From contig CAJULJ010000103.1 of NCBI GenBank assembly GCA_910587395.1, forward strand, positions 1 to 7,198: a DNA stretch of 7,198 nucleotides. Direction: 5' to 3'. The notes beneath the pieces were generated by a model that saw only the letters and a list, made by a program, of their open reading frames with translations, ran no database searches and was not told the DNA's origin. A program made the position numbers and the translations under genes. Positions within the stretch are counted from its first letter, which is position 1, and the number at the start of each line of letters is the position of its first letter. Source of the stretch: an uncultured Oscillospiraceae bacterium. Lineage in GTDB: Bacteria > Bacillota > Clostridia > Oscillospirales > Oscillospiraceae. Below, piece after piece: positions 1-5,486 of this stretch.

Positions 1-655
1 AGGCATCGTCCGCCATGTTGTCGTTCTTGATCTTCCCGGCGCTGCCCTCATAGTTCACATTGTAGGGCGGGTCCGTGATGACCAAATTGGCCTTGCGGTC
101 GCCCATGAGCAGGGCGAAGGTCTCCGCCTTGGTGCTGTCGCCACAGACCAGCCGGTGCCGCCCCAGCGTCCACACATCCCCGGCCTTAGTGATGACCGGG
201 GCCTTCAGCTCGGCCTCCACATCGAAATCATCATCCTTGACCTTGCTCTGCTGGGCATCCTTGAACAGCGAATCAATCTCCGCAGGCTCAAAACCAGTGA
301 GGGACACATCGAAGTCGGCTCCCTGGAGGTCGGCGATGAGCAGGGCCAGCTTGTCCTTGTCCCACTCGCCGGAGATTTTGTTGAGGGCGATGTTGAGAGC
401 CTTTTCCTTCTCGGCGTCCATCTCCACCACCACGCACTCCACCTCGGTGATGCCCATGTCCAGCAGCACCTTCAGCCGCTGGTGTCCGCCCACGACAAAG
501 CCGGTGGTCTTGTTCCAGATCACCGGCTCCACATAGCCGAACTGCTCGATGGAGCGTTTCAGCTTTTCATATTCAGCGTCCCCCGGCTTGAGGTCCTTCC
601 GGGGATTGTAGCCGGCGGGAATCAAATCCGCCGTGTGTTTTCTCTCGATTACCAT
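1..655 (-). CDS. ParB-like domain / DNA methyltransferase fusion (N-terminal 218 residues; runs off left edge)
   Basis: Predicted phage DNA modification enzyme that transfers a methyl group from S-adenosylmethionine to an adenine N6 or cytosine N4. I translated it directly: it starts at the ATG at 653-655 and stays open to the left edge. Residues 1-90 resemble a ParB/sulfiredoxin-type nuclease-like domain, with NPRK near 17-20 and the box GGHQRLK at 56-62. A linker follows, then the family hallmark VWTLGRHRLVCGDST at 161-175 and the catalytic DPPY at 195-198 (context TDPPYN). In the beta-group order, DPPY precedes the SAM-binding FxGxG motif, which would lie outside the window. An AAGGGAG ribosome binding site (662-668) sits 6 nt before the ATG, right after the small terminase stop, so the two are probably co-transcribed. 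No restriction enzyme partner is visible, so it is likely an orphan methylase protecting phage DNA. The recognition sequence cannot be read from the sequence. The start is secure; the C-terminus is missing only because the window ends. Confidence 0.93.
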   Translation of the reverse strand, partial: MVIERKHTADLIPAGYNPRKDLKPGDAEYEKLKRSIEQFGYVEPVIWNKTTGFVVGGHQRLKVLLDMGITEVECVVVEMDAEKEKALNIALNKISGEWDKDKLALLIADLQGADFDVSLTGFEPAEIDSLFKDAQQSKVKDDDFDVEAELKAPVITKAGDVWTLGRHRLVCGDSTKAETFALLMGDRKANLVITDPPYNVNYEGSAGKIKNDNMADDA

Positions 656-669
656 GCTGGACTCCCTTC

Positions 670-1224
670 TCAAATTTTACCTTTCCGGGCCCGGAGCAGC
701 CGCTCCATAACATCGTCCTGGGGTGTGGCTCCGCCGTACTCTCCAGCGCAGTTCTCCTTGACGATTTGGTAAATCTCCATCCACAGCCGGTTGGTCTGGG
801 ACATGAAATTCTGGCTCATAGCCACATAGGGGCTTTGGATGGCGTTGCCGGTGGTGGGATGCTTGGCGAGGAAACCGTACTCGGTGATGGCCTCCTCACA
901 CTGAATCCACCGGGCCACGCTCATAGAATACCGCTCCAGAAGCTGCGGGGACACCAACGAGGCACACTTGCGCTGGGCCAGCCAGTTCCAGGTGGCCTCG
1001 TAGATGTCGGCGGCGATGAGCGGCTTGCCGTCCTTCTGGGTGGCAGACAACATGGCGGAGGGTTTGGGCATGGGCTGGCCCTCCAGATCGGCGGCGGTGT
1101 CGAAGTCGGTGACGGTCAGCCGCCGCCTGCCGGGGTTGCCCTCCGCGATTTTATCCGCCAGGGGCTTTTTCTTGGCTCCCGCGCCCACACGAGCGCCGCC
1201 CCGGTTGGTGCTGTCTTTCGCCAT
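670..1224 (-). CDS. Phage terminase small subunit, P27 family
   Basis: A 184-residue DNA-packaging protein that recognises phage DNA and brings it to the large terminase subunit. The N-terminus carries the family signature: a Gly/Arg/Lys-rich stretch (RGGARVGAGAKKK, residues 8-20), then EGNPGRRRL at 28-36. After it comes a mostly helical body with ATWNWLAQRKCASLVSPQLLERY near 77-99 and a basic C-terminal tail (ERLLRARKGKI). The length is normal for P27-type subunits. The frame is open further upstream, but that extension is a shadow of the HNH gene. I chose the ATG at 1222-1224 because a GGAGGT site sits 6 nt before it and the family signature begins at once. It follows the HNH gene across a 118-nt spacer and is 14 nt from the methyltransferase. 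The HNH-TerS pair is common in cos-type phages of Gram-positive hosts (established knowledge). Confidence 0.92.
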   Translation of the reverse strand: MAKDSTNRGGARVGAGAKKKPLADKIAEGNPGRRRLTVTDFDTAADLEGQPMPKPSAMLSATQKDGKPLIAADIYEATWNWLAQRKCASLVSPQLLERYSMSVARWIQCEEAITEYGFLAKHPTTGNAIQSPYVAMSQNFMSQTNRLWMEIYQIVKENCAGEYGGATPQDDVMERLLRARKGKI

Positions 1225-1342
1225 GAAAACACCTCCGTTCTGGCGTGGGGTATATACCCCGTTTGAAACCGCGATTTTGCGCAAATGACCCCGCGCCGTT
1301 CCCCACGGGGCAGGGCTGTAGAGATTTGACCCGCCCCTGGGG
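1225..1342. other. HNH-terS spacer rich in small palindromes; possible packaging site
   Basis: A 118-nt GC-rich noncoding spacer with several symmetric elements. There is a perfect 14-bp palindrome at 1247-1260 (gggg-tatata-cccc), a perfect 10-bp palindrome at 1276-1285 (tttgcgcaaa), and an inverted repeat at 1327-1345 centred on cccctgggg. The motif TGACCC occurs at 1286 and 1327 and inverted at 1345. I see no good promoter or terminator. In phages with HNH and terminase genes together, this region is a natural place for terminase binding or a cos site. That role is inference; no cohesive end can be read from sequence alone. Confidence 0.4.
1231..1236 (-). promoter_or_regulatory. Ribosome binding site fixing the terminase small subunit start
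   Basis: GGAGGT on the minus strand, 6 nt before the ATG at 1222-1224. The same frame stays open for over 400 nt upstream, so this site decides the start and gives a 184-residue rather than a 330-residue protein. Confidence 0.85.
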
Positions 1343-1717
1343 TCAGTAGGTGTACTCTTTATTCTGCGGCCAGCGATCACCCATCTCCGCTGTGATGCGG
1401 GAGTGGCATGGTTTGCACAGCGCCATGAGATTGTCCTCCGAATGGGTGCCGCCATGGGACAGCGGAACGATGTGGTGGATTTCCTCGGTAGGGGTGAGGA
1501 TGCCGCGTTTGTAGCACTCCTCGCAGAAGGGATGGGCGGCGGCGTATCGGTCGCGGATGCGCTGCCACGCTCTGCCGTAGCGCCGCTTGGTGGCGGGGTC
1601 CCGCTGGTAGCGTTCGTAGCGGCGGTTCTCCTGCTTGGCGTGTTCCTCGCAGAACCGCCCATCGGTCAGGTTGGGACAGCCGGGGAAACCGCAGGGGTGC
1701 TTGGGCATCTTCGGCAT
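1343..1717 (-). CDS. HNH endonuclease (packaging-associated)
   Basis: A 124-residue metal-dependent DNA endonuclease. The N-terminus has a likely zinc knuckle (C9, C14, C23, H26), then a strongly basic helical stretch (RRYERYQRDPATKRRYGRAWQRIRDRY, residues 32-58). The HNH core follows: CEEC at 65-68, EEIHHIVPLSHGG at 78-90 with the catalytic His pair 81-82, N96 in HSEDNLMAL, and CKPCH at 101-105. Both structural zinc pairs and the catalytic His are present, so it should be active. In Gram-positive cos phages such HNH proteins act with the terminase in cutting concatemers during packaging (established for phages of the HK97-like type); the neighbouring small terminase supports that here. An upstream GTG extension exists, but its bases form the terminator hairpin and the ribosome binding site, so the ATG at 1715-1717, 7 nt after GGAGGT, is preferred. 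Confidence 0.93.
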   Translation of the reverse strand: MPKMPKHPCGFPGCPNLTDGRFCEEHAKQENRRYERYQRDPATKRRYGRAWQRIRDRYAAAHPFCEECYKRGILTPTEEIHHIVPLSHGGTHSEDNLMALCKPCHSRITAEMGDRWPQNKEYTY

Positions 1718-1724
1718 GGTGTTC

Positions 1725-1730
1725 ACCTCC
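1725..1730 (-). promoter_or_regulatory. Ribosome binding site of the HNH gene
   Basis: GGAGGT on the minus strand, 7 nt from the ATG at 1715-1717. It lies only 8 nt past the T-tract of the terminator at 1739-1777, so it can only be used by transcripts that pass that hairpin. It rules out the upstream GTG start. Confidence 0.85.
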
Positions 1731-1738
1731 ATTGGGGC

Positions 1739-1777
1739 AAAAGAAAAGCCACCGCAGGATGTTGGTCCCACGGTGGC
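1739..1777 (-). terminator. Rho-independent terminator after the NYN gene
   Basis: On the minus strand GCCACCG (1771-1777) pairs with CGGTGGC (1748-1754). A 3-bp inner helix (1757-1759 with 1766-1768) shortens the loop, and the stem is followed by TTTTCTTTT across 1739-1747. This is a good intrinsic terminator. It ends the NYN transcript and lies directly in front of the HNH ribosome binding site, so the packaging genes either depend on read-through or antitermination, or are limited by it. Confidence 0.8.
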
Positions 1778-1805
1778 GGTCCTCTATGCTGTTTTGCTGA
1801 TTCTA

Positions 1806-1835
1806 ATCTTACCAGATGACGGGAGTGGCTTTCAA
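1806..1835 (-). promoter_or_regulatory. Possible promoter between NYN stop and terminator
   Basis: On the minus strand TTGAAA (1830-1835) is separated by 18 nt from TAAGAT (1806-1811), which is preceded by TGG, an extended -10 element. The -35 matches consensus at 5 of 6 positions and the -10 at 4 of 6. It could feed the HNH-terS-methylase genes, but its transcript would first meet the terminator at 1739-1777. Short related direct repeats (agtggc, aatggtc, agtggtc on the plus strand, 1824-1850) overlap the -35 region and could be an operator. Moderate to weak evidence. Confidence 0.4.
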
Positions 1836-1856
1836 TGGTCTTTAGTGGTCAATTTT

Positions 1857-3239
1857 TCATTTGGCCTTGATTGCGAGAGAAACATCCCCATCATCGTCAA
1901 TGACAAGCTGGATGGTCTTGAGGTATCTGCTGTAGAACTGCTGCCGCTCCGCAGCGGTCATGTCAATGCGTGTGGCCCGGAGAGCCTCGTCAAACATGGC
2001 GTTCAGATTGAGACGGACGGCCCGTTCCATGTAAAGACGCATTTCACGGAAAAGGGCCTGTGTTTTCAGCTCCTCCGAATTGCCGGAATAAAAGTCATCC
2101 AGGTAGCAATAGAAAATCCCATGCTCTGCCAGAGCCGCTTTGAGGTCAGGGCCGCACTTGTCATGTTCCACCATCACCAGGAACCGGGCTTTCGGAAGGG
2201 ATGAGATCAAAGCCCAATAGTCGGAATCGCTGGAAACAAGGACGAAGGAATCTACTGTGTTCTCATAGAACTCCTGTCCGACCCGCATAGCCAGTCGCAT
2301 ATCCACCAGGGACTTGTCCTGCTTGACCCGCTCAATTTCGATATGCTCCACTGGGATCGTTGTAAAACGTTCCAGCAAGTCCCAGCCGGAGGAGGTGTGG
2401 ATATCATCGAAAAGAATGATGGATGCAATTTTGTCCGTATAGTTGTGGCTCAGGCCCCGAAGGGTGGCGCTCAGTTTGTAGGGGTCCACATTCTCACAAT
2501 CCACAACAATGACAACTTTCTCCCCCTCGTCAATGAAGTCATAAATGTTGCCCTTGATAAGACTCCCGGCATCGGATACTTTGCCGAGGTCGGTAAACTC
2601 GTCCAAGTGCCATTGATAGAGCAAAGTCACAAATTTTTTGTCGCTGTAGAGGATATTTCCCTCGTCCTGGGGAATCCAGCTGATGTACATTTGGTAAGGA
2701 TAAAACGAAAGTCCATTGTAGTAAACCGCCGCAGCGTCCTTTGTGGATTCTTCACGGAGGCCGTCAGGCATAATAAACAATTCCCGAACATACTGCCAAT
2801 TCAGCCAAAGAGGAAAAAGATTTTTACAATTATTGATTCGGTCGGAAATAATTCTGTTGATTTCAACAATGTGGCCCGAAAGCTGTGTGCTGGATTTCTT
2901 TACAAAATTGATGCCGTCTGCGGATAGCTGGCTGATAGATTCCGCTGGCACGAATTGCGGCAGGCTCAGAATGGATTTGAACTCTGTCCGCATTTTATCA
3001 TTGATGTATTTGAAATTTCGTTCTATGGACGTTCGTACAATGCATAAATGGCGGATAATTCTGGCGTTTTTATCTAAATCAAGTTGTCGGTACACATCGA
3101 TCTGCGGCGGTTCATGCTCATTTTCAAATATGCGTTTTGGGACGCCTATCAAGTAGGCCACTTTTGATACAATTTCATAGGTGCTGTCTTTGTAGGTGAT
3201 TCGCTCTGTACGATTCTGTTCATGGGCCATTTCAGTCAT
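1857..3239 (-). CDS. NYN-domain (PIN-like) nuclease with novel N-terminal region; phage cargo gene
   Basis: A 460-residue protein, probably a cytoplasmic metal-dependent RNase; no signal peptide or membrane segment is seen. Residues about 241-385 form a NYN/PIN-like domain. Strand 1 is VVIVVDCEN with D247 and N250, ILFDD lies at 275-279, KSLVDMRLA at 309-317 carries D313, and the acidic turn SSDSDYWALI (336-345) carries D338 and D340. The expected acidic residues of the NYN active site are thus present. Residues 1-235 are mainly helical, then rich in aromatics (FPLWLNWQYVRELF near 142-155; LSFYPYQMYISWIP at 177-190), and I do not recognise them. A helical tail follows 386-460. The start ATG at 3237-3239 has AAGGAG 8 nt upstream; an earlier TTG would read through the promoter and leader hairpin. 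The gene has its own promoter and terminator and is more AT-rich than its neighbours, fitting a horizontally acquired moron. The role (defence, superinfection exclusion, RNA decay) is unknown. Confidence 0.88.
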   Translation of the reverse strand: MTEMAHEQNRTERITYKDSTYEIVSKVAYLIGVPKRIFENEHEPPQIDVYRQLDLDKNARIIRHLCIVRTSIERNFKYINDKMRTEFKSILSLPQFVPAESISQLSADGINFVKKSSTQLSGHIVEINRIISDRINNCKNLFPLWLNWQYVRELFIMPDGLREESTKDAAAVYYNGLSFYPYQMYISWIPQDEGNILYSDKKFVTLLYQWHLDEFTDLGKVSDAGSLIKGNIYDFIDEGEKVVIVVDCENVDPYKLSATLRGLSHNYTDKIASIILFDDIHTSSGWDLLERFTTIPVEHIEIERVKQDKSLVDMRLAMRVGQEFYENTVDSFVLVSSDSDYWALISSLPKARFLVMVEHDKCGPDLKAALAEHGIFYCYLDDFYSGNSEELKTQALFREMRLYMERAVRLNLNAMFDEALRATRIDMTAAERQQFYSRYLKTIQLVIDDDGDVSLAIKAK

Positions 3240-3247
3240 TTTGGACG

Positions 3248-3253
3248 CTCCTT
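3248..3253 (-). promoter_or_regulatory. Ribosome binding site fixing the NYN gene start
   Basis: AAGGAG on the minus strand, within an A-rich run and 8 nt before the ATG at 3237-3239. The frame is open another 46 codons upstream to a TTG that falls inside the promoter -35 element, so this site decides the start. Confidence 0.85.
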
Positions 3254-3286
3254 TTTTACAGATTTGGCTTTTTACCGCCGGGTAGC

Positions 3287-3326
3287 AGAAAGCCCACCAA
3301 GCACTCTGCCTTTTGGTGGGCCTTCT
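3287..3326 (-). terminator. Terminator-like hairpin in the NYN leader (terminator or attenuator)
   Basis: Arms 3287-3300 and 3313-3326 pair over 14 positions with one mismatch (3291 with 3322), including a perfect 9-bp GC-rich stem (GCCCACCAA with TTGGTGGGC) and a 12-nt loop. On the minus strand the stem ends in a weak pyrimidine tract (CTTTCT). It lies about 15 nt after the predicted transcription start at about 3341 and about 48 nt before the NYN start codon. It could end the upstream replication operon, attenuate NYN transcription, or cap a short leader RNA. A competing small stem (GCAGA in the loop with TCTGC at the 3' arm) is possible but weak. Confidence 0.6.
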
Positions 3327-3347
3327 GGGGTGCGGTTGCCGAAGTTT

Positions 3348-3377
3348 AGTATACCATACCGCCCCCGGCGTTATCAA
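3348..3377 (-). promoter_or_regulatory. Sigma-70-type promoter of the NYN gene, extended -10
   Basis: On the minus strand TTGATA (3372-3377) and TATACT (3348-3353) are separated by 18 nt, and TGG immediately precedes the -10, giving an extended -10. Both hexamers match consensus at 5 of 6 positions. The predicted start is near 3341, leaving a leader of about 100 nt. It lies just past the stop of the sigma-like regulator. It is the best promoter in the window and suggests that the NYN gene can be expressed by the host polymerase from a silent prophage. Confidence 0.72.
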
Positions 3378-3402
3378 GTTCTATTGAACGGCAAAGGACG
3401 CT

Positions 3403-3834
3403 TTATTCAATGCCAAGGATGGCCTTGACCTCCTCCAGCGCCTTGCCGTGGATTCGATACAGCCAGCGCAGGTCGTAGCCCATTTCCACCGCAATCTGCT
3501 CCCAGCTCTGGAAACACAGATACCGCTTTTCCAGGACGGTTTGGTATTCGGGACTGTCCACCGCTTTGATGGTCTTGGAGAGGCTGCGCTTCAAATCGAC
3601 CAGTGTGTCGATGTCATTGTTGATTTCCGCTTGGAGGTCGATGATCTTGGCAATGACATCCTCCATGGACGAGGTGGCATGGTTGGGATTCCGGGGCATC
3701 CCGGTCAACGTAGAGGTGGCCTTGGTCGCCAGATCGTTGAGCGCTGCCACCTGTTGGATCTTGCTGTTGATGCGCTGGTCCAGGAACTTGGCCTGAGAGA
3801 GATATTCTTTTACTGTCATTTCTTTCGTTTCCAT
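3403..3834 (-). CDS. Sigma-70 region-4-like phage transcription regulator (DUF1492 / ArpU type)
   Basis: A 143-residue protein with a helical, probably coiled-coil N-terminal half (residues about 8-92) and a C-terminal helix-turn-helix. The stretch VLEKRYLCFQSWEQIAVEMGY (100-120) and DLRWLYRIHGKALEEV (121-136) follow the sigma region 4 pattern: a YL/WEQIA helix, a turn at GY, then a recognition helix. Proteins of this kind in phages of Firmicutes (DUF1492, ArpU) usually close the replication operon and act on late genes next to the terminase; the position fits exactly. A GGAGG ribosome binding site inside the last codons of the helicase gene lies 7 nt before the ATG, and the genes are 2 nt apart, so translation is probably coupled. 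Its target promoter is not identified; the elements between this gene and HNH are candidates. Family assignment is from pattern recognition. Confidence 0.85.
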   Translation of the reverse strand: METKEMTVKEYLSQAKFLDQRINSKIQQVAALNDLATKATSTLTGMPRNPNHATSSMEDVIAKIIDLQAEINNDIDTLVDLKRSLSKTIKAVDSPEYQTVLEKRYLCFQSWEQIAVEMGYDLRWLYRIHGKALEEVKAILGIE

Positions 3835-3836
3835 TG

Positions 3837-5198
3837 CTACACCTCCAGATTCGCTTTCACCGCATCGATCAATGCGGACTGTGTTTTCTCCTTCCTGCTT
3901 AGAGCGGACATGATCCGCACGTCAATCGTGTCGGCGGCGATGATGTGGTGGATGATGACCGTGTCTGTCTGGCCCTGCCGCCACAGGCGGGCGTTGGCCT
4001 GCTGGTAAAGTTCCAGCGACCAGGTCAGCCCGAACCAGACCAAGGTGGAGCCTCCGGTTTGGAGATTCAATCCATGTCCGGCAGAGGCGGGGTGGATGAG
4101 TGCCACAGGCAGTTCCCCACGGTTCCACCGGGCGATGCTCTCCGATGTGTCCAACGGAGAAAACGGGATGTGGAGTTTGTGAAGCCGCTTTTCGATTCGC
4201 TCCCGGTCATGCTGGAACCAGTAGGCCACCAGCACCGGCTTTCCGTTGGCGGCTTCGATAAGGTCCTCCAGCGCGTCCAGCTTGCGGTCGTGGATGGGGA
4301 ACACGCGCTTGTCCTCGCCGTAGACGGCCCCGTTCGCCATCTGGGACAGTTTGTTGCCGAGAGCCGCAGCGTTCCCGGCATCCACTTCCTCGCCGCCCAA
4401 GGAAACCACCAGCTCAGAGCGCATGGTGTCGTAGGTCTGTCGCTCCCGCTCGGAGAGGGTAACTCGTACCTCGTTGAACACGCACTCCGGCATCTGGAGG
4501 TGGTCGGTGGCCCGCATGGAGATGGTGATGTCGGAAATTTTCTCGTAGATGGCCTCCTCCGCTCCGGGGAGGGGCTTGTAGGAGAACACCACCTGTCCAT
4601 TCCGCTTATCCGGCTGGAAGTACCGGGCGCGGTAGTGGGTGATGTACCGACCCAGCCGCTGGCCCATGTCCAAGAGGTGGAACTCCGCCCAGAGGTCCAT
4701 CAGCCCATTGCTGGAGGGTGTGCCAGTCAACCCCACGATCCGCTTGACGCCGGGGCGGACTTTGAGAAGGCTGCGGAACCGTTTTGCCTGATAGGATTTG
4801 AAGGAGGACAGTTCATCGACCACCACCATGTCGTAGTCGAAGGGAAGGCCGCTGTCCTCAATGAGCCATTGGACGTTCTCCCGGTTGATGATGTACACGA
4901 AGGCCCGCTGGTGCAGCGCTGCCTTCCGCTCGATCTCGCTCCCCACCACCAGCGACCAGGACAGGCCCCGGAGGTGGTCCCACTTCTTGATCTCAGAGGG
5001 CCAGGTGTCCCTCGCCACCCGGAGCGGGGCGATGACCAGCACCTTCCGAATGAGAAAGCTGTCCAGGCATAGGTCAAAGAGGGCGGTGAGGGTGATGACA
5101 CTCTTCCCAAGACCACAGTCAAGGAAGATGGCGGAGGCGGGGTGCATCAGGAGGAAATTGGTCGCATAGGTCTGGTATTCATGAGGACTGTATTTCAT
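3837..5198 (-). CDS. SNF2-like (superfamily 2) DNA helicase/translocase
   Basis: A 453-residue ATPase expected to move along double-stranded DNA during phage replication or recombination. Motifs appear in order: Q-like HEYQ (6-9), Walker A LDCGLGKS (26-33), Walker B VVVDELSS (125-132), LTGTP (157-161), motif V ASAGHGLNLQ (371-380) and motif VI QQANARLWRQGQ (399-410), which is typical of SNF2 enzymes. Both RecA-like lobes are complete and the length is normal for phage versions. The Walker A reads CGLGKS rather than the commoner MGLGKT; both should bind nucleotide. The start ATG (5196-5198) has GGAGG 8 nt upstream at 5207-5211, inside the VRR-NUC gene, and the two genes overlap by 20 nt. The pair VRR-NUC plus SNF2 helicase is a recurring phage module and probably works together at DNA junctions (inference). 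Confidence 0.93.
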   Translation of the reverse strand: MKYSPHEYQTYATNFLLMHPASAIFLDCGLGKSVITLTALFDLCLDSFLIRKVLVIAPLRVARDTWPSEIKKWDHLRGLSWSLVVGSEIERKAALHQRAFVYIINRENVQWLIEDSGLPFDYDMVVVDELSSFKSYQAKRFRSLLKVRPGVKRIVGLTGTPSSNGLMDLWAEFHLLDMGQRLGRYITHYRARYFQPDKRNGQVVFSYKPLPGAEEAIYEKISDITISMRATDHLQMPECVFNEVRVTLSERERQTYDTMRSELVVSLGGEEVDAGNAAALGNKLSQMANGAVYGEDKRVFPIHDRKLDALEDLIEAANGKPVLVAYWFQHDRERIEKRLHKLHIPFSPLDTSESIARWNRGELPVALIHPASAGHGLNLQTGGSTLVWFGLTWSLELYQQANARLWRQGQTDTVIIHHIIAADTIDVRIMSALSRKEKTQSALIDAVKANLEV

Positions 5199-5463
5199 TG
5201 AGGACGCCTCCGATCTGCTCCGGCCTGTCGACGCAGTACACCGAAAAGCCTAGAGCCTCGATTTGATTTTTCCGCCTTACCTGCAGCGGACGCATTTTCT
5301 TTCCAGGGGCTTTCAATTCCACAAAAGCCGCCTTTTTTCCGGGGAGCAGCACAACTCGGTCGGGTACCCCGTCGAACCCCGGACTTACGAACTTCAAAGC
5401 CAGCCCGCCCATCAGGTGAACTGCCTGCACGAGCTTGCGCTCGATTGTTTTTTCTGCTGCCAT
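5179..5463 (-). CDS. VRR-NUC domain nuclease
   Basis: A 94-residue minimal VRR-NUC protein of the PD-(D/E)XK nuclease superfamily. Visible motifs are an N-terminal E-K helix (EKTIERKLVQAV, 4-15), GVPDRVVLLPG (32-42) with catalytic D35, AFVELKAPGKK (46-56) with the E49-x-K51 pair, and Q61 before a closing strand GFSVYCVD (72-79). All expected active-site residues are present. Stand-alone phage VRR-NUC proteins are thought to cut branched DNA, serving as Holliday-junction-resolvase-like enzymes (established for the family, not shown here). An upstream in-frame TTG exists, but its codons are the ribosome binding site itself, so the ATG at 5461-5463 is chosen. The gene overlaps the helicase start by 20 nt and lies downstream of the nested inverted repeat. 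Confidence 0.93.
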   Translation of the reverse strand: MAAEKTIERKLVQAVHLMGGLALKFVSPGFDGVPDRVVLLPGKKAAFVELKAPGKKMRPLQVRRKNQIEALGFSVYCVDRPEQIGGVLNEIQSS

Positions 5464-5467
5464 AGTT

Positions 5468-5473
5468 CCTCCC
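5468..5473 (-). promoter_or_regulatory. Ribosome binding site fixing the VRR-NUC start
   Basis: GGGAGG on the minus strand, with a short 4-nt spacing to the ATG at 5461-5463. An in-frame TTG at 5475 would place this motif inside the coding region, so the ATG is preferred. Confidence 0.75.
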
Positions 5474-5486
5474 AAAAATCGGAACA

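Noticed and set aside
155..772. Plus-strand open frame opposite the methyltransferase start and terS end
   Set aside because: It is antisense to two genes with clear family motifs and proper ribosome binding sites, and its product has no recognisable feature.
1225..1662. N-terminal extension of the terminase small subunit frame to 330 residues
   Set aside because: The extension is Arg/Pro/Ser-rich, overlaps the HNH gene in another frame and ignores the strong ribosome binding site at 1231-1236.
3240..3377. Start of the NYN protein at an upstream TTG (506 residues)
   Set aside because: The added codons cover the -35, -10 and leader hairpin, and a good ribosome binding site precedes the ATG at 3237-3239.
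3240..3402. Type III toxin-antitoxin or retron-like noncoding RNA before the NYN gene
   Set aside because: There are no tandem repeats as in type III antitoxins, no reverse transcriptase in the window, and only one hairpin is seen.
3945..5072. Long plus-strand open frame (375 codons) opposite the helicase
   Set aside because: It is antisense to a gene with all SNF2 motifs. GC-rich third codon positions open antisense frames, and its product shows no domain and no good ribosome binding site.
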